Part shown: positions 35,096 through 42,769 of the stretch, piece by piece
How the letters are laid out: the number at the start of each line of letters is the position of its first letter
Numbering within the stretch: position 1 is the stretch's first letter
Assembly: GCA_003343625.1 (NCBI GenBank)
Contig: QAKV01000042.1
Coordinates: 1-64,000, forward strand
DNA: 64,000 nt
DNA from: Clostridiales bacterium
GTDB taxonomy: Bacteria; Bacillota; Clostridia; Lachnospirales; Lachnospiraceae
Direction of reading: 5' to 3'
The notes under the pieces: model-generated
What the model saw: the letters and a program-made list of their open reading frames with translations, nothing else
Told to the model about the DNA's origin: nothing
Database searches by the model: none
Made by a program: the position numbers and the translations under genes

Positions 35096-35542
35096 CTAAA
35101 TCGTCAGGTCGTTTTCCAGCTTATAGGATACCGCCCGGTCAAACACCCCGGCCAGTACCCGGGAAAACAGGCCCGCGATAACGAACACCAGTATGACTAT
35201 GAGCACCGCCGGCGTCACGTACAAAAGGAGGCGGCAGGCGGTGATCGCAGCGATGCAGAAGCTGTAGATTCCCATCCGTTTTAAACTCACCACATTCTCC
35301 CGGATAAAGCAGTCGTCATCCAGCACTGTCCGAAACATCCTCCGCAGCTCCAGGATAATCAGCAAGGCGAACACCCCTGAAATTCCGAACAGAAACACCA
35401 GGGCGATCCAGTTATTCGCGAAGTATGAATTGTATCTCCCGTAAATGCGGATGGATGCCGGCAGCGTAACCGTCACCGCGATCCCGGCATAGAACATCGC
35501 GTCCAGCAGATACTTGGTAAAAATCGTCAGTCTGTCTTTCAT
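35096..35542 (-). CDS. DUF2975 membrane protein
   Basis: The 148-residue protein has four predicted transmembrane helices (YLLDAMFYAGIAVTVTLPA, WIALVFLFGISGVFALLIIL, MGIYSFCIAAITACRLLLYV, AVLIVILVFVIAGLFSRVL) and the family motif DDDCFIRENVVSLKRMGIYSF. It probably modulates the partner HTH regulator in the next gene. GGAGGG precedes ATG 35542 by 4 nt; ATG 35545 is an alternative. Confidence 0.88.
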   Translation of the reverse strand: MKDRLTIFTKYLLDAMFYAGIAVTVTLPASIRIYGRYNSYFANNWIALVFLFGISGVFALLIILELRRMFRTVLDDDCFIRENVVSLKRMGIYSFCIAAITACRLLLYVTPAVLIVILVFVIAGLFSRVLAGVFDRAVSYKLENDLTI

Positions 35543-35594
35543 CATTCCCTCCATTCCGAAAAAGCGCGGATCCGCTCCTTCCTTCTTTAATCGT

Positions 35595-35623
35595 ACTGTA
35601 TCACCTTGCAAATCGAAAGTCAA
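35595..35623 (-). promoter_or_regulatory. Promoter of the DUF2975-HTH-DUF4173 operon
   Basis: TTGACT (35618-35623) and TACAGT (35595-35600) on the minus strand are 17 bp apart in an AT-rich tract, about 53 bp before the first gene. Confidence 0.6.
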
Positions 35624-35682
35624 TATATTTTTATCGAAACACAATAAATTTTTGTTGTTTTTCGGTTTTCCTATATGGGAAA

Positions 35683-36342
35683 TCACCCAAACGCCACATC
35701 CAGAACCATCATGAGGAGAAAACCGCCCATCACTCCGAAGGTTCCGGAGCGGTCGTTTTCTCCCCCGCTGGCTTTCGGAATCAGCTCCTCCGCGATCACA
35801 TAGATCATGGCCCCCGCCGCAAAAGATAACAGCCAGGGCATCATCGCTCCCGCCCGATCGCCGAAAGCCGCGATGCCGACTCCGAAAGCGGGTTCCAGAA
35901 TTCCGGCGCCGACGCTGATGCAAAAGGCCGTCTTCGCGGGCACGCCGTCCTTGCGGATGGGCATGGCCACCGCACTTCCCTCCAGAAAATTCTGGATTCC
36001 GAGCCCCAAAGACAACACGACTGCGGCTGCCATTACCTGGCTTTTTTCTCCCGAACAGGCCGCCAGGAACGCCAGCCCCGTAGACATCCCCTGAGGGATA
36101 TTGCGCAGAGCATTGGCCGCCAGAGCCAGGGTCGTTCCCCTCGTCATACCACAAAAGCGCCAGCCTTCTCCCATCCGGAGGAATTTCCTTCCGATCAGGC
36201 GATCCGTCCAAAACAAAAACAGGCCGCCGGCAGCGAATCCACACGCCACCGGCAGCCAGCCAGTATGGTTTTTCTCATTTGTGATCCCGATGGCCGGGAT
36301 TAAAAGCGACCGTCCTGGCGACGGAAAACGACAGGAACGCAT
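35683..36342 (-). pseudogene. N-terminally truncated ZIP-family metal transporter with altered metal ligands
   Basis: The 219-residue product matches ZIP (ZupT-like) transporters from SLLIPAI onward, through LGLGIQNFLEGSAVAMPIR, GILEPAFGVG and SFAAGAMIYVIAEELIPKASGGE to the normal C-terminus MGGFLLMMVLDVAFG. The first one to two helices (about 50 residues) are absent. In helix 4 the family HNIPEG metal site reads RNIPQG, and the helix 5 NFPEG reads NFLEG. The frame begins 9 bp from the HAD stop with only a poor ribosome site. Truncation plus lost ligands suggest it is not a working transporter. Confidence 0.65.
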
Positions 36343-36350
36343 TTTCCGGT

Positions 36351-37190
36351 TCAGATCAGCCCGAAATGTTCCATGGCCTTTTTAATTCCATCCTCAGAAA
36401 CCCGGGAGGTCTGCCAGACGCAATAAGGCAGAATTTTCTCCGCGCACTCTCCCATGGCGATGCCGTTTGCCACGGCCCGGAACATGGGAATATCGTTTTC
36501 CCCGTCCCCGATGGCATAGCAGTTTTCCGTCCGTATCCCGAATTCTTTCTGCAGGAAACGGATTCCTTCCGCTTTCGTGCAGCCTTCCGGCACGACCTCC
36601 AGCCGGTCTTCTCCCTGAGGAGTGGCCACGAATTCTCCCCGAATGTATTCCTCCAGTCCCTCCCGGTCGCTTTCTGCGGTCAACAGACAGTAAAACTTGT
36701 CAAAAGTCAGCCCGCTGCCCTCCAGATCCCGGGGGAAGTCCTGCACATTGGATCCGTTTTTCGAAAAAGCGGTTTTGGACTGCTCGACCTCCGGATTTTT
36801 CACCGGATGCTGTCCGTCGAACCAGACGTATTCCGGCGACTCGAAGAACGCCGTGATCTTCAGCTCCCGGAGCCGACGGACGATTTCCACGCATTTTTCA
36901 TGGGGGATCGTATGGGAAAAGAGCGTCTCTCCCCGGTAATAAATGTGGGTACCGCATCCGCAGACCATACCGTCGAACCCGATGTTCCGAATCCCTTCGT
37001 GGATGCTGTTGAGCGTCCGTCCCGAATTGATGAAGGCCAGGTGCCCGTTGCCGCGCAGCCGCCGGATGGACTCAACCGCGCTCTCCGGAATGCGATGGGT
37101 CGCGTTGTCCAGAAGCGTCCCATCGATGTCGAAAAAGACGATTTTTCTGTCCGAATAGTCGGCGCTGTTTCGATCGTTCCTGTTTTTCAT
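36351..37190 (-). CDS. HAD superfamily Cof-type phosphatase
   Basis: The 279-residue protein has HAD motif I FFDIDGTLLDN (about 18-28), motif II AFINSGRT, motif III Lys in GCTKAEGIRFL, and motif IV IGDGENDIPMF, with a type IIB cap between. Such Cof-like enzymes dephosphorylate sugar phosphates, nucleotides or cofactors. It follows the AlaX gene by 4 bp, so it is probably in the same operon. Confidence 0.93.
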   Translation of the reverse strand: MKNRNDRNSADYSDRKIVFFDIDGTLLDNATHRIPESAVESIRRLRGNGHLAFINSGRTLNSIHEGIRNIGFDGMVCGCGTHIYYRGETLFSHTIPHEKCVEIVRRLRELKITAFFESPEYVWFDGQHPVKNPEVEQSKTAFSKNGSNVQDFPRDLEGSGLTFDKFYCLLTAESDREGLEEYIRGEFVATPQGEDRLEVVPEGCTKAEGIRFLQKEFGIRTENCYAIGDGENDIPMFRAVANGIAMGECAEKILPYCVWQTSRVSEDGIKKAMEHFGLI

Positions 37191-37194
37191 TTTC

Positions 37195-38433
37195 CTATCC
37201 TTTCAAACTCCCGTCCGCCGGCGCGGTACGATATTCCTCCAAAAATGCCTCGATCTGTTTCCGCTTCGCCTTCACGGAGCCCTGAACCATCGGGTTTTTC
37301 CCTCCGCCCCGCCCCGAAAGGGCGCGGTTGAATTCCCGGCCGAGCGCGGCCACGTCCCAGATCCGGCTGCAGATCACGTACTGATAGCCGCCCTCGTCCG
37401 TCCCGGAGAAAACCGCCGCCAGCTCCGCCTTCTGCTGGATCCGGTCGGCCAGCTTGCGAACCTCCACCGGAGTCAGCCCTTCTTCGAAGAGCACCCCCAT
37501 CTTCTGCCCGTCCGCTGCCGATTCCGCCTCGCTTTCCAGCCATTTCAGGCGAAAGGCCGTATACTGCATTTTCAGGGCAGCGAACTCCTCCTGCAGCTTT
37601 TCCACCGCCTCCCCGATCCGCTCTGCGGGAACCGACAAAAGCGCGGAAATCTTCGCGGCTTCGGCGGATTTCTCCCCGTAATCGGCCAGCGCCTTCTCCC
37701 CGATCAGCATGTTCAGGCGGATCCCGCTCTTGTAATGTTCCTTCCCGATGACGCGGATCGGGCCGATCTCCCCGGTGCGCCTCACATGGGTTCCGCAACA
37801 GGCGCACACGTCCGCCCCCGGGATCTCCACGATGCGAACCTGCCCTTCCAACTCCTTTTTGCTGCGGTACTCCAGGGTCTCCAGAGTTTTTTCATCGGGA
37901 TACCAGGCGCGGATCTCCACGTCCTCCATCACCTTCCGGTTGGCCGCTTCCTGCGCTGCCGCTATCTCCTCATCCGTCAGCCGGCGGCTGAAATCCACGG
38001 TGACGAAGTCCTTTCCCATGTGAAATCCGATATTGGAACAACCGTAGCTGCGGCAGATGATACCGGACAATACATGTTCGCCGGAATGCTCCCGCATGCA
38101 GGCGATCCTTCGCCGCCAGTCGATGATGCCATGAACCCGGCTGCCCGTCGAAAAAGCGCGGCTGCAGATGTGCACCACTTCGCCGCCCGCCTCCTGCACA
38201 TCCAGCACCTCCGCTGCGTTCTCCACAGATTCGCTTCGTTCGGGCCATTCCCCGCCCGGGACGGCGTCCGTTTCCCGAAGCGTCCCCAGATCGCAGGGCT
38301 GCCCGCCGCCTTCCGGATAGAAAGCCGTCCGATCCAGCACCACCTCATATCCCCGCTCGCAGGCCCGGCAGGAAACCACCTGCGCATCGAATTCTTTCCG
38401 ATAAGCGTCCTCATAATAGATCCGTCCGGTCAT
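37195..38433 (-). CDS. Alanyl-tRNA editing protein, AlaX-L type
   Basis: The 412-residue protein resembles the editing and C-terminal parts of AlaRS without the aminoacylation domain. The zinc site is formed by HSGEHVLSG (HxxxH) and ADVCACCGTHVRRTGEIG (Cys and His). The C-terminal DHHA1-like domain contains LSGRGGGKNPMVQGSVK, matching the Gly-rich DHHA1 motif. It should deacylate Ser- or Gly-tRNA-Ala. ATG 38433 with GGAGGGAACG is preferred over ATG 38445. Confidence 0.92.
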   Translation of the reverse strand: MTGRIYYEDAYRKEFDAQVVSCRACERGYEVVLDRTAFYPEGGGQPCDLGTLRETDAVPGGEWPERSESVENAAEVLDVQEAGGEVVHICSRAFSTGSRVHGIIDWRRRIACMREHSGEHVLSGIICRSYGCSNIGFHMGKDFVTVDFSRRLTDEEIAAAQEAANRKVMEDVEIRAWYPDEKTLETLEYRSKKELEGQVRIVEIPGADVCACCGTHVRRTGEIGPIRVIGKEHYKSGIRLNMLIGEKALADYGEKSAEAAKISALLSVPAERIGEAVEKLQEEFAALKMQYTAFRLKWLESEAESAADGQKMGVLFEEGLTPVEVRKLADRIQQKAELAAVFSGTDEGGYQYVICSRIWDVAALGREFNRALSGRGGGKNPMVQGSVKAKRKQIEAFLEEYRTAPADGSLKG

Positions 38434-38454
38434 CGTTCCCTCCATGTCGCTTTC

Positions 38455-38676
38455 TCACCATTCCCTGCGGATTTCATCCGCCCTGATCCCGTAGGTTTTC
38501 AGAAATTCCTCCCTGTCCCGATCCGTCCGAAGACACATCACTTCCCGGAAACGCCCGGTGCTGCGATCCTTAAATCCGGCCACCTGCTCCCCGGTGCAGA
38601 TGCTGCTTCTGATCACCGGAACTTCCTTCTCCCTGTCGAAGCTCTCTATCCCCTGTCCCCGCTTTTTTCCGAACAT
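38455..38676 (-). CDS. Small conserved Lachnospiraceae protein
   Basis: This 73-residue protein has the recognisable family pattern RSSICTGEQVAGFKDRSTGRF followed by a C-terminal REEFLKTYGIRADEI. Close relatives are sometimes annotated as aspartate dehydrogenase, which the sequence cannot support. A single Cys sits in the conserved CTGEQVAGF. GGGAGGAAATGGG precedes ATG 38676. It probably heads the transcript with alaX and the HAD gene, since a promoter lies directly upstream. Confidence 0.75.
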   Translation of the reverse strand: MFGKKRGQGIESFDREKEVPVIRSSICTGEQVAGFKDRSTGRFREVMCLRTDRDREEFLKTYGIRADEIRREW

Positions 38677-38729
38677 CCCATTTCCTCCCTGACGGCCCGC
38701 CATTTCGCCGTTCCTGCAAATTTCACCTC

Positions 38730-38758
38730 ATTATAGCGAAAAAAATCCGGCGCCGCAA
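38730..38758 (-). promoter_or_regulatory. Promoter of the small protein-AlaX-HAD operon
   Basis: TTGCGG (38753-38758) and a perfect TATAAT (38730-38735) on the minus strand are 17 bp apart. The -35 is embedded in the loop of the upstream gene's terminator hairpin. Confidence 0.6.
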
Positions 38759-38766
38759 GACGCCGG
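38739..38766 (-). terminator. Intrinsic terminator of the HxlR-DUF1275 transcript
   Basis: A 6-bp stem CCGGCG/CGCCGG (38747-38766) with an 8-nt loop is followed on the minus strand by seven T residues. It ends the DUF1275 transcript just before the next promoter. Confidence 0.7.
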
Positions 38767-38804
38767 CAAAACGGGAGACTTTTTACGCCCGTTTTCCAAA
38801 GAGA

Positions 38805-39467
38805 TTATACCCGGCCTTTTTCCGGCACGAACATCAGAAAAAAGACGGACAGCAAAAATGCGGAGCAACACAAAACCGCCTTTTCTCCCAGCCCCCGGAT
38901 CAGGAAATTCCCCAGCACAGCTCCCGCTGCAAAGCACAGTATGATCCCGTAATATAAAAAAGCGTCCTGCAGCTTTTCCCGATCTTTTCCGGCGAAAAAC
39001 TGGCAGAGGCTCTGTGTGCCGCTGCGCAAATTGCCGATGCACATAGTGGTGGCCACTCCGTTTCCCCTGATTTTCCGAAAGCTCTCCACCTGGATGCCGC
39101 AGGCGAAGGAGGTCAGGGAATTGGCCAGCGGGTTCAGGGTCAAAGGGATAAACGCCACCCCCGCCAGAATCAGGGCTTCGATCAGCACCGCGGTCTGCCG
39201 CCAATGCAGCGCCTCCGTTTTTTTCAGACGAACCAGCTCGGCCAGAGCGATTCCCGCAGCGAACGAGAAGACCGGAAAAAAGTAGCGGGCCGCCGCCGCG
39301 ATATTCCCTTCGGACAGGTTCACGCCGAAGAGGAGGATGTTTCCCGTCTGCGCGTTCGCGAAAACGCGATCCCTCAGCAAATAGGAATAGGCATCCATAA
39401 ATCCCCCGGACACCGCCAGCAGCATCCCCAACCGGATGGATTCCGACATCTGTTTCCTTTCTTCCAT
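38805..39467 (-). CDS. DUF1275 (YoaK-like) membrane protein
   Basis: The 220-residue protein has about six transmembrane helices. It carries the family motif GGFMDAYSYLLRDRVFANAQTGNILLFGVNL near the N-terminus and CGIQVESFRKIRGNGVATTMCIGNLRSGTQSL in the middle. Function is not established. It lies 18 bp after the HxlR regulator on the same strand and is the obvious target of that regulator. Confidence 0.9.
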   Translation of the reverse strand: MEERKQMSESIRLGMLLAVSGGFMDAYSYLLRDRVFANAQTGNILLFGVNLSEGNIAAAARYFFPVFSFAAGIALAELVRLKKTEALHWRQTAVLIEALILAGVAFIPLTLNPLANSLTSFACGIQVESFRKIRGNGVATTMCIGNLRSGTQSLCQFFAGKDREKLQDAFLYYGIILCFAAGAVLGNFLIRGLGEKAVLCCSAFLLSVFFLMFVPEKGRV

Positions 39468-39485
39468 TGCCCGATTTCCCTCCGC

Positions 39486-39821
39486 TCATGCCCCCCGGCT
39501 GTTTTGGGCTTTGTATCCTTCGCCCCACGTCCACATAGCGTCCAAAATCGGCTTCAGGCTTCGCCCCAGCTCGGTCAGGCTATACTCGACCCGCGGGGGC
39601 ACCTCGGCATAGACACGGCGATCGACAAGCCCTTTCGCTTCCATATCCCGCAGCTGCGCTGTCAATACTTTCTGCGATACGCTGCCGATGGATTTTTTCA
39701 GTTCTCCAAATCGCTTCGTCCCCGGCATCAGATCCCGAAGGATGAGGACTTTCCATTTATCTCCGATCAGCATGAGCGTGGTTTCCACCGGACAAACCGG
39801 TAATTCTTTTTCTGTCTGCAT
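39486..39821 (-). CDS. HxlR-family winged-helix regulator
   Basis: The 111-residue protein has the HxlR pattern CPVETTLMLIGDKWKVLILRDLMPGTKRFGELKKSIG, then QKVLTAQLRDMEAKGLVDRRVYAEVPPRVEYSLTELGRSL. A Cys near residue 10 (CPVE) occupies the redox/electrophile-sensing position of many members. ATG 39821 is preceded by GGAGGGAACC. A long leader with an 8-bp hairpin precedes it. Confidence 0.93.
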   Translation of the reverse strand: MQTEKELPVCPVETTLMLIGDKWKVLILRDLMPGTKRFGELKKSIGSVSQKVLTAQLRDMEAKGLVDRRVYAEVPPRVEYSLTELGRSLKPILDAMWTWGEGYKAQNSRGA

Positions 39822-39833
39822 GGTTCCCTCCAT

Positions 39834-39856
39834 GTCGGAGCGCCTTTTGCTCCGAC
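39834..39856. promoter_or_regulatory. 8-bp inverted repeat directly before the HxlR ribosome site
   Basis: GTCGGAGC and GCTCCGAC form a perfect stem with a 7-nt loop, ending a few bases before the GGAGGG of the HxlR gene. It could be an operator or an RNA hairpin affecting translation. Confidence 0.35.
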
Positions 39857-39988
39857 CGCGCGGTAAAATCGCGTATGTGATTTCGCCGCTGCGATCACAG
39901 CAGTTTTGCGGCGCTCCCCTTCTGTTGGTTTCCGATCGATAGTTGCAGTTTAATGAGGAGTTTGCTTTACAAAACGCCTTATTGAGTC

Positions 39989-40017
39989 ATTATAACATTC
40001 CATCGGGAGGAATGCAA
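39989..40017 (-). promoter_or_regulatory. Promoter of the HxlR-DUF1275 operon
   Basis: TTGCAT (40012-40017) and a perfect TATAAT (39989-39994) on the minus strand are 17 bp apart. The resulting leader is about 160 nt. Confidence 0.5.
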
Positions 40018-40098
40018 TTCCTGACGGCGCATACTTCCCCTTTTTTCAGGCATGTGGTATAGTCATGTCTATCACTGAAAAGAAAGGGGAAGCATACG

Positions 40099-40605
40099 AT
40101 GTTCTCTATCAGACACGCTTTACACGGGGATCTCCCCCGCATTCTCCCCCTCTATGACCGGGCCCGGGCCTTCATGGCTGCCAACGGGAACCCGGATCAG
40201 TGGGGAAACGGATATCCGGATGCGGAAGTGCTCTCCCGGGACATTCAAAATCAGACTCTGTATTTATGCGAAAACGACGGCGACATCGCCGCCGTCTTCA
40301 TGTTTTTCATCGGAGAGGAACCCAACTATGCGGTCATCTCGGAAGGGGCCTGGCCGGATCGGCTCCCTTACGGCACCATCCACCGGATCGCTTCTTCCGG
40401 CCGCTTTCCGGGCGCGGCTTCTTTCTGCATCCGCTGGTGTTACGAACAATGCCGCCGCGCTCAGGCCGGCCTGCGGGGGGACACCCATGAAAAGAACCTC
40501 CCCATGCAGCGGGTCTTTCAGAAGAACGGCTTCCTCCGTTGCGGCCTGATCCGGGTGGAAGACGGCACGGAGCGCATCGCCTTCCAGAAAACCTACCGCC
40601 CTTAA
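40099..40605 (+). CDS. GNAT family N-acetyltransferase
   Basis: The 168-residue protein begins with a GNAT-type first strand and helix (SIRHALHGDLPRILPLYDRARAFM) and has YLCENDGDIAAVFMFFI. The acetyl-CoA region is LRGDTHEKNLPMQRVFQKNGFLRCG, a common pattern in Lachnospiraceae GNATs in which D-T-H-x-x-N and N-G-F are conserved. Substrate unknown. A TATAGT hexamer at 40058-40063 may be its -10. Confidence 0.88.
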   Translation: MFSIRHALHGDLPRILPLYDRARAFMAANGNPDQWGNGYPDAEVLSRDIQNQTLYLCENDGDIAAVFMFFIGEEPNYAVISEGAWPDRLPYGTIHRIASSGRFPGAASFCIRWCYEQCRRAQAGLRGDTHEKNLPMQRVFQKNGFLRCGLIRVEDGTERIAFQKTYRP

Positions 40606-40679
40606 ATTGTGGAGAAACCTCTCTCACCCCAGCGTCCAGTTCCGGCTCTCCTTCTGCCTCCAAATTTTCCGGAATTATC

Positions 40680-40708
40680 TTGCATTCCGATTCCATTTAT
40701 TGTATGAT
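40680..40708 (+). promoter_or_regulatory. Promoter of the structured leader
   Basis: TTGCAT (40680-40685) and TATGAT (40703-40708) are 17 bp apart, placing a start near 40715 and giving a leader of roughly 375 nt before the MutS2-like gene. Confidence 0.45.
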
Positions 40709-40747
40709 AAACGGGATTCGGGATTTCCCCGGAAAATGAATACAAAC

Positions 40748-40877
40748 GATAGAGGTGAACTGTTTGTTAATTGCAGTCGGAGCGGAGAAGAATTAAAAGA
40801 AGACCGGTACGATTTCGGGACGCGTCAGCGCGATGCCCTTTTCTTTTCGTACCTTCCATCCGGCTGGAGCGTTTATC
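40748..40877 (+). ncRNA. Structured leader RNA with lysine-riboswitch-like termini
   Basis: The 130-nt segment opens with GATAGAGGTG and closes with CTGGAGCGTTTATC, where GATAGA can pair with TTTATC. These two ends resemble the P1 strands and junctions of lysine riboswitches. Inside lies a strong hairpin, GGTACGA (about 40807) with TCGTACC (about 40850), enclosing GGGACGCG/CGCGATGCCC. The normal P2-P5 architecture is not recognisable and the segment is shorter than usual. An intrinsic terminator follows about 85 nt later. The downstream gene is not a lysine gene, so identity is uncertain. Confidence 0.35.
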
Positions 40878-41044
40878 ATAGAGAAGCGAAGCTGTCCCCT
40901 GACAAAAGAGGATCGGATTTTATCGTCCGCCCTCCGATGCGGCAGCTTTGGATTTCGATCGATCTGTAAGGCGGATGGGCTTTACAGATCTTTTTTTACG
41001 ACAGGAAATTGCATTTCCGACAAAACGCTTCTTCTCCGCTCCGA
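40777..41044. repeat. 16-bp terminal-type inverted repeat spanning 268 bp
   Basis: TCGGAGCGGAGAAGAA at 40777-40792 is repeated as its exact reverse complement at 41029-41044. The enclosed 236 bp contain part of the structured leader, the terminator and a diverged palindrome (GGAAAT/ATTTCC at 41004-41018, related to the ATACGATAGGAAAT family). No transposase is encoded. Confidence 0.6.
40961..40997 (+). terminator. Intrinsic terminator inside the leader (possible attenuator)
   Basis: GATCTGTAA (40961-40969) pairs perfectly with TTACAGATC (40982-40990), followed by TTTTTTT. It lies between the putative promoter and the MutS2-like gene, about 95 nt before its start, so it could attenuate transcription. 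Confidence 0.75.
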
Positions 41045-41090
41045 TTCTGAAAACGTACTATGGCAAATAGATCGAAAGGAATTGACAAAC

Positions 41091-42755
41091 ATGAACACCG
41101 TTTTTGAAACCACAGGATATACACAGGTATTACAGCGGCTTTCGGAGCTGGCGATCACCAAAGCCGGCACCCGGCAGGCTCTGGACTTAAAGCCCGAACG
41201 CAGCGAATTAAATCTGCGCAAACAGCTGGCTGATACGGCACAGGCAAAGGAAATGCTGGAGATCTTCGGCGCGCCTCCGCTGCCCGCCATGGAGCGGACG
41301 GAAGAATGGATCGGCCGGGCGGATGCGGGCGATCTGCTTTCCGCGCTGGAAATGGAGGAAATCGGCACCTTTCTCGCCTCCGTCGGCCGCATGATCCGCT
41401 ATCTGGACCGGGGCTGCGAGCGACAGATCAGCCTGGCCTTTTACCGGGAAAATCTGGATCCCCTGTCCGGCCTGCAGGAAGAGATCCAGCGCTGCATCCG
41501 AAACGGCCGGGTGGATGACGCAGCCTCCCCCGCACTGCGGGATGCGAGGCGCAGAATCCTGCTTTTGGAGGAAAAGATCCGCGAAAAGGCGGAATCCATC
41601 CTCCGCTCCCAAAAAAACTGCATGGCGGAAGGATTTACGGTAATGCGAAACGGCAGCCTCTGCCTGCCGGTGAAAAAAGAATGCAAAAGCAAGGTGCCCG
41701 GCCGACTGGTGGATAAATCCTCCACCGGAGCGACCCTGTTCATCGAACCTGCCGCCGTCGCCGCCCTGCAGCAGGATCTGGAGCTGTGCCGGCTGGAAGA
41801 AGAAAACGAAGAACGAATCGTTCTCTATACGCTGCTTTCGGAAATCGCGGATCAGAAAGTACCCCTCCTGCAGAATATTCGCACGCTGGAAAAACTGGAT
41901 TTCGTATTCGCAAAAGGGAAGCTGGCGCTGGACATGGATGCGGTGGAACCCGCAGTGAACACCGAAGGCTATCTGTCCCTAAAAGAAGCCCGCCATCCGG
42001 CCCTGCCCAAAGAGGCTGCTGTTCCGCTGACGTTCTCCATGGGCCGCCAGGAAAAGGGCATCGCCATCGCCGTACTGGAACAGCTGAAAGCCAGCGGATG
42101 TCTCTTTCTCGTCACCACCCACTATCCGGAAGTCAAAACCTGGAGCGAGCGGACGGATGGGGTTACCAATGCCAGGATGGCCTTCGACCGGGATAATTTA
42201 AGGCCCCTTTATCGTCTGGAAATGGGCGAATCCGGGGAGAGCTGCGCCCTGTACATCGCCAAGAGGCTGGGCATGCCGGAAGAAATGCTGGAAGCCGCCG
42301 CTCTGGCCACTTATGGGGAACACAGCGGCCCCGTTCTGGAGCGACTGCTGGATGAACCGGCTCTTTCCGGGAACCGAAAGCCGTCCGGTTCCCGGCCATG
42401 CCCGCGCGCTTCCTCGCTGGAACGAAAAAGCCCCCGGCAGAGCGACGGCCCGAACGGGAACGTCTGCACCCTGCAGAGGGGCGACAGCGTAGCGGTATGG
42501 CCGGAAGGGATCACCGGCATCGTGGTTCGGCCTGCGGATGACCGGGGCGACGTGCTGGTACAGATCCGGAAGGAAAAGCGGAAGATCAACCACAAGCGTC
42601 TCACCCTGCGGGTGGCGGCCAGCGAACTGTATCCGGAGGATTACGATTTCTCCATCGTCTTCGATACCGTAGAAAACCGCAAGGCCCGGCACCGAATGCG
42701 CAAGGGCCATCAGGAAGGGCTGATCATCCGCCCGGAGGATCCCGACGCCTTTTAG
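41091..42755 (+). pseudogene. MutS2-like protein lacking the ATPase core (in-frame internal deletion)
   Basis: The 554-residue frame follows MutS2-family proteins: N-terminal core (GYTQVLQRLSELAITKAGTRQALDLKP), lever/clamp with long helices, FTVMRNGSLCLPVKKECKSKVPGRLVDKSSTGATLFIEPAAV, and LKEARHPALPKEAAVPLTFSMGR. At residue about 318 it jumps directly to KGIAIAVLEQLKASGCLFLVTTHYPEVKTW, skipping the usual roughly 100 residues with Walker A (GPNTGGKT), the ABC signature and Walker B. The frame is kept. No Smr nuclease domain is present. It could be an intact but ATPase-less protein or a decaying gene. Confidence 0.75.
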
Positions 42756-42769
42756 CCTTCCCGAAAACG

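Noticed and set aside
40748..40877. T-box leader
   Set aside because: No AGGGTGGxACCGCG antiterminator motif or specifier structure is seen, and the downstream gene is not an amino-acid or tRNA synthetase gene.
40736..40969. A 77-codon frame inside the leader before the MutS2-like gene
   Set aside because: It has no ribosome site, no family resemblance, and its end lies in the terminator stem; the structured RNA reading explains the segment better. A leader peptide cannot be fully excluded.
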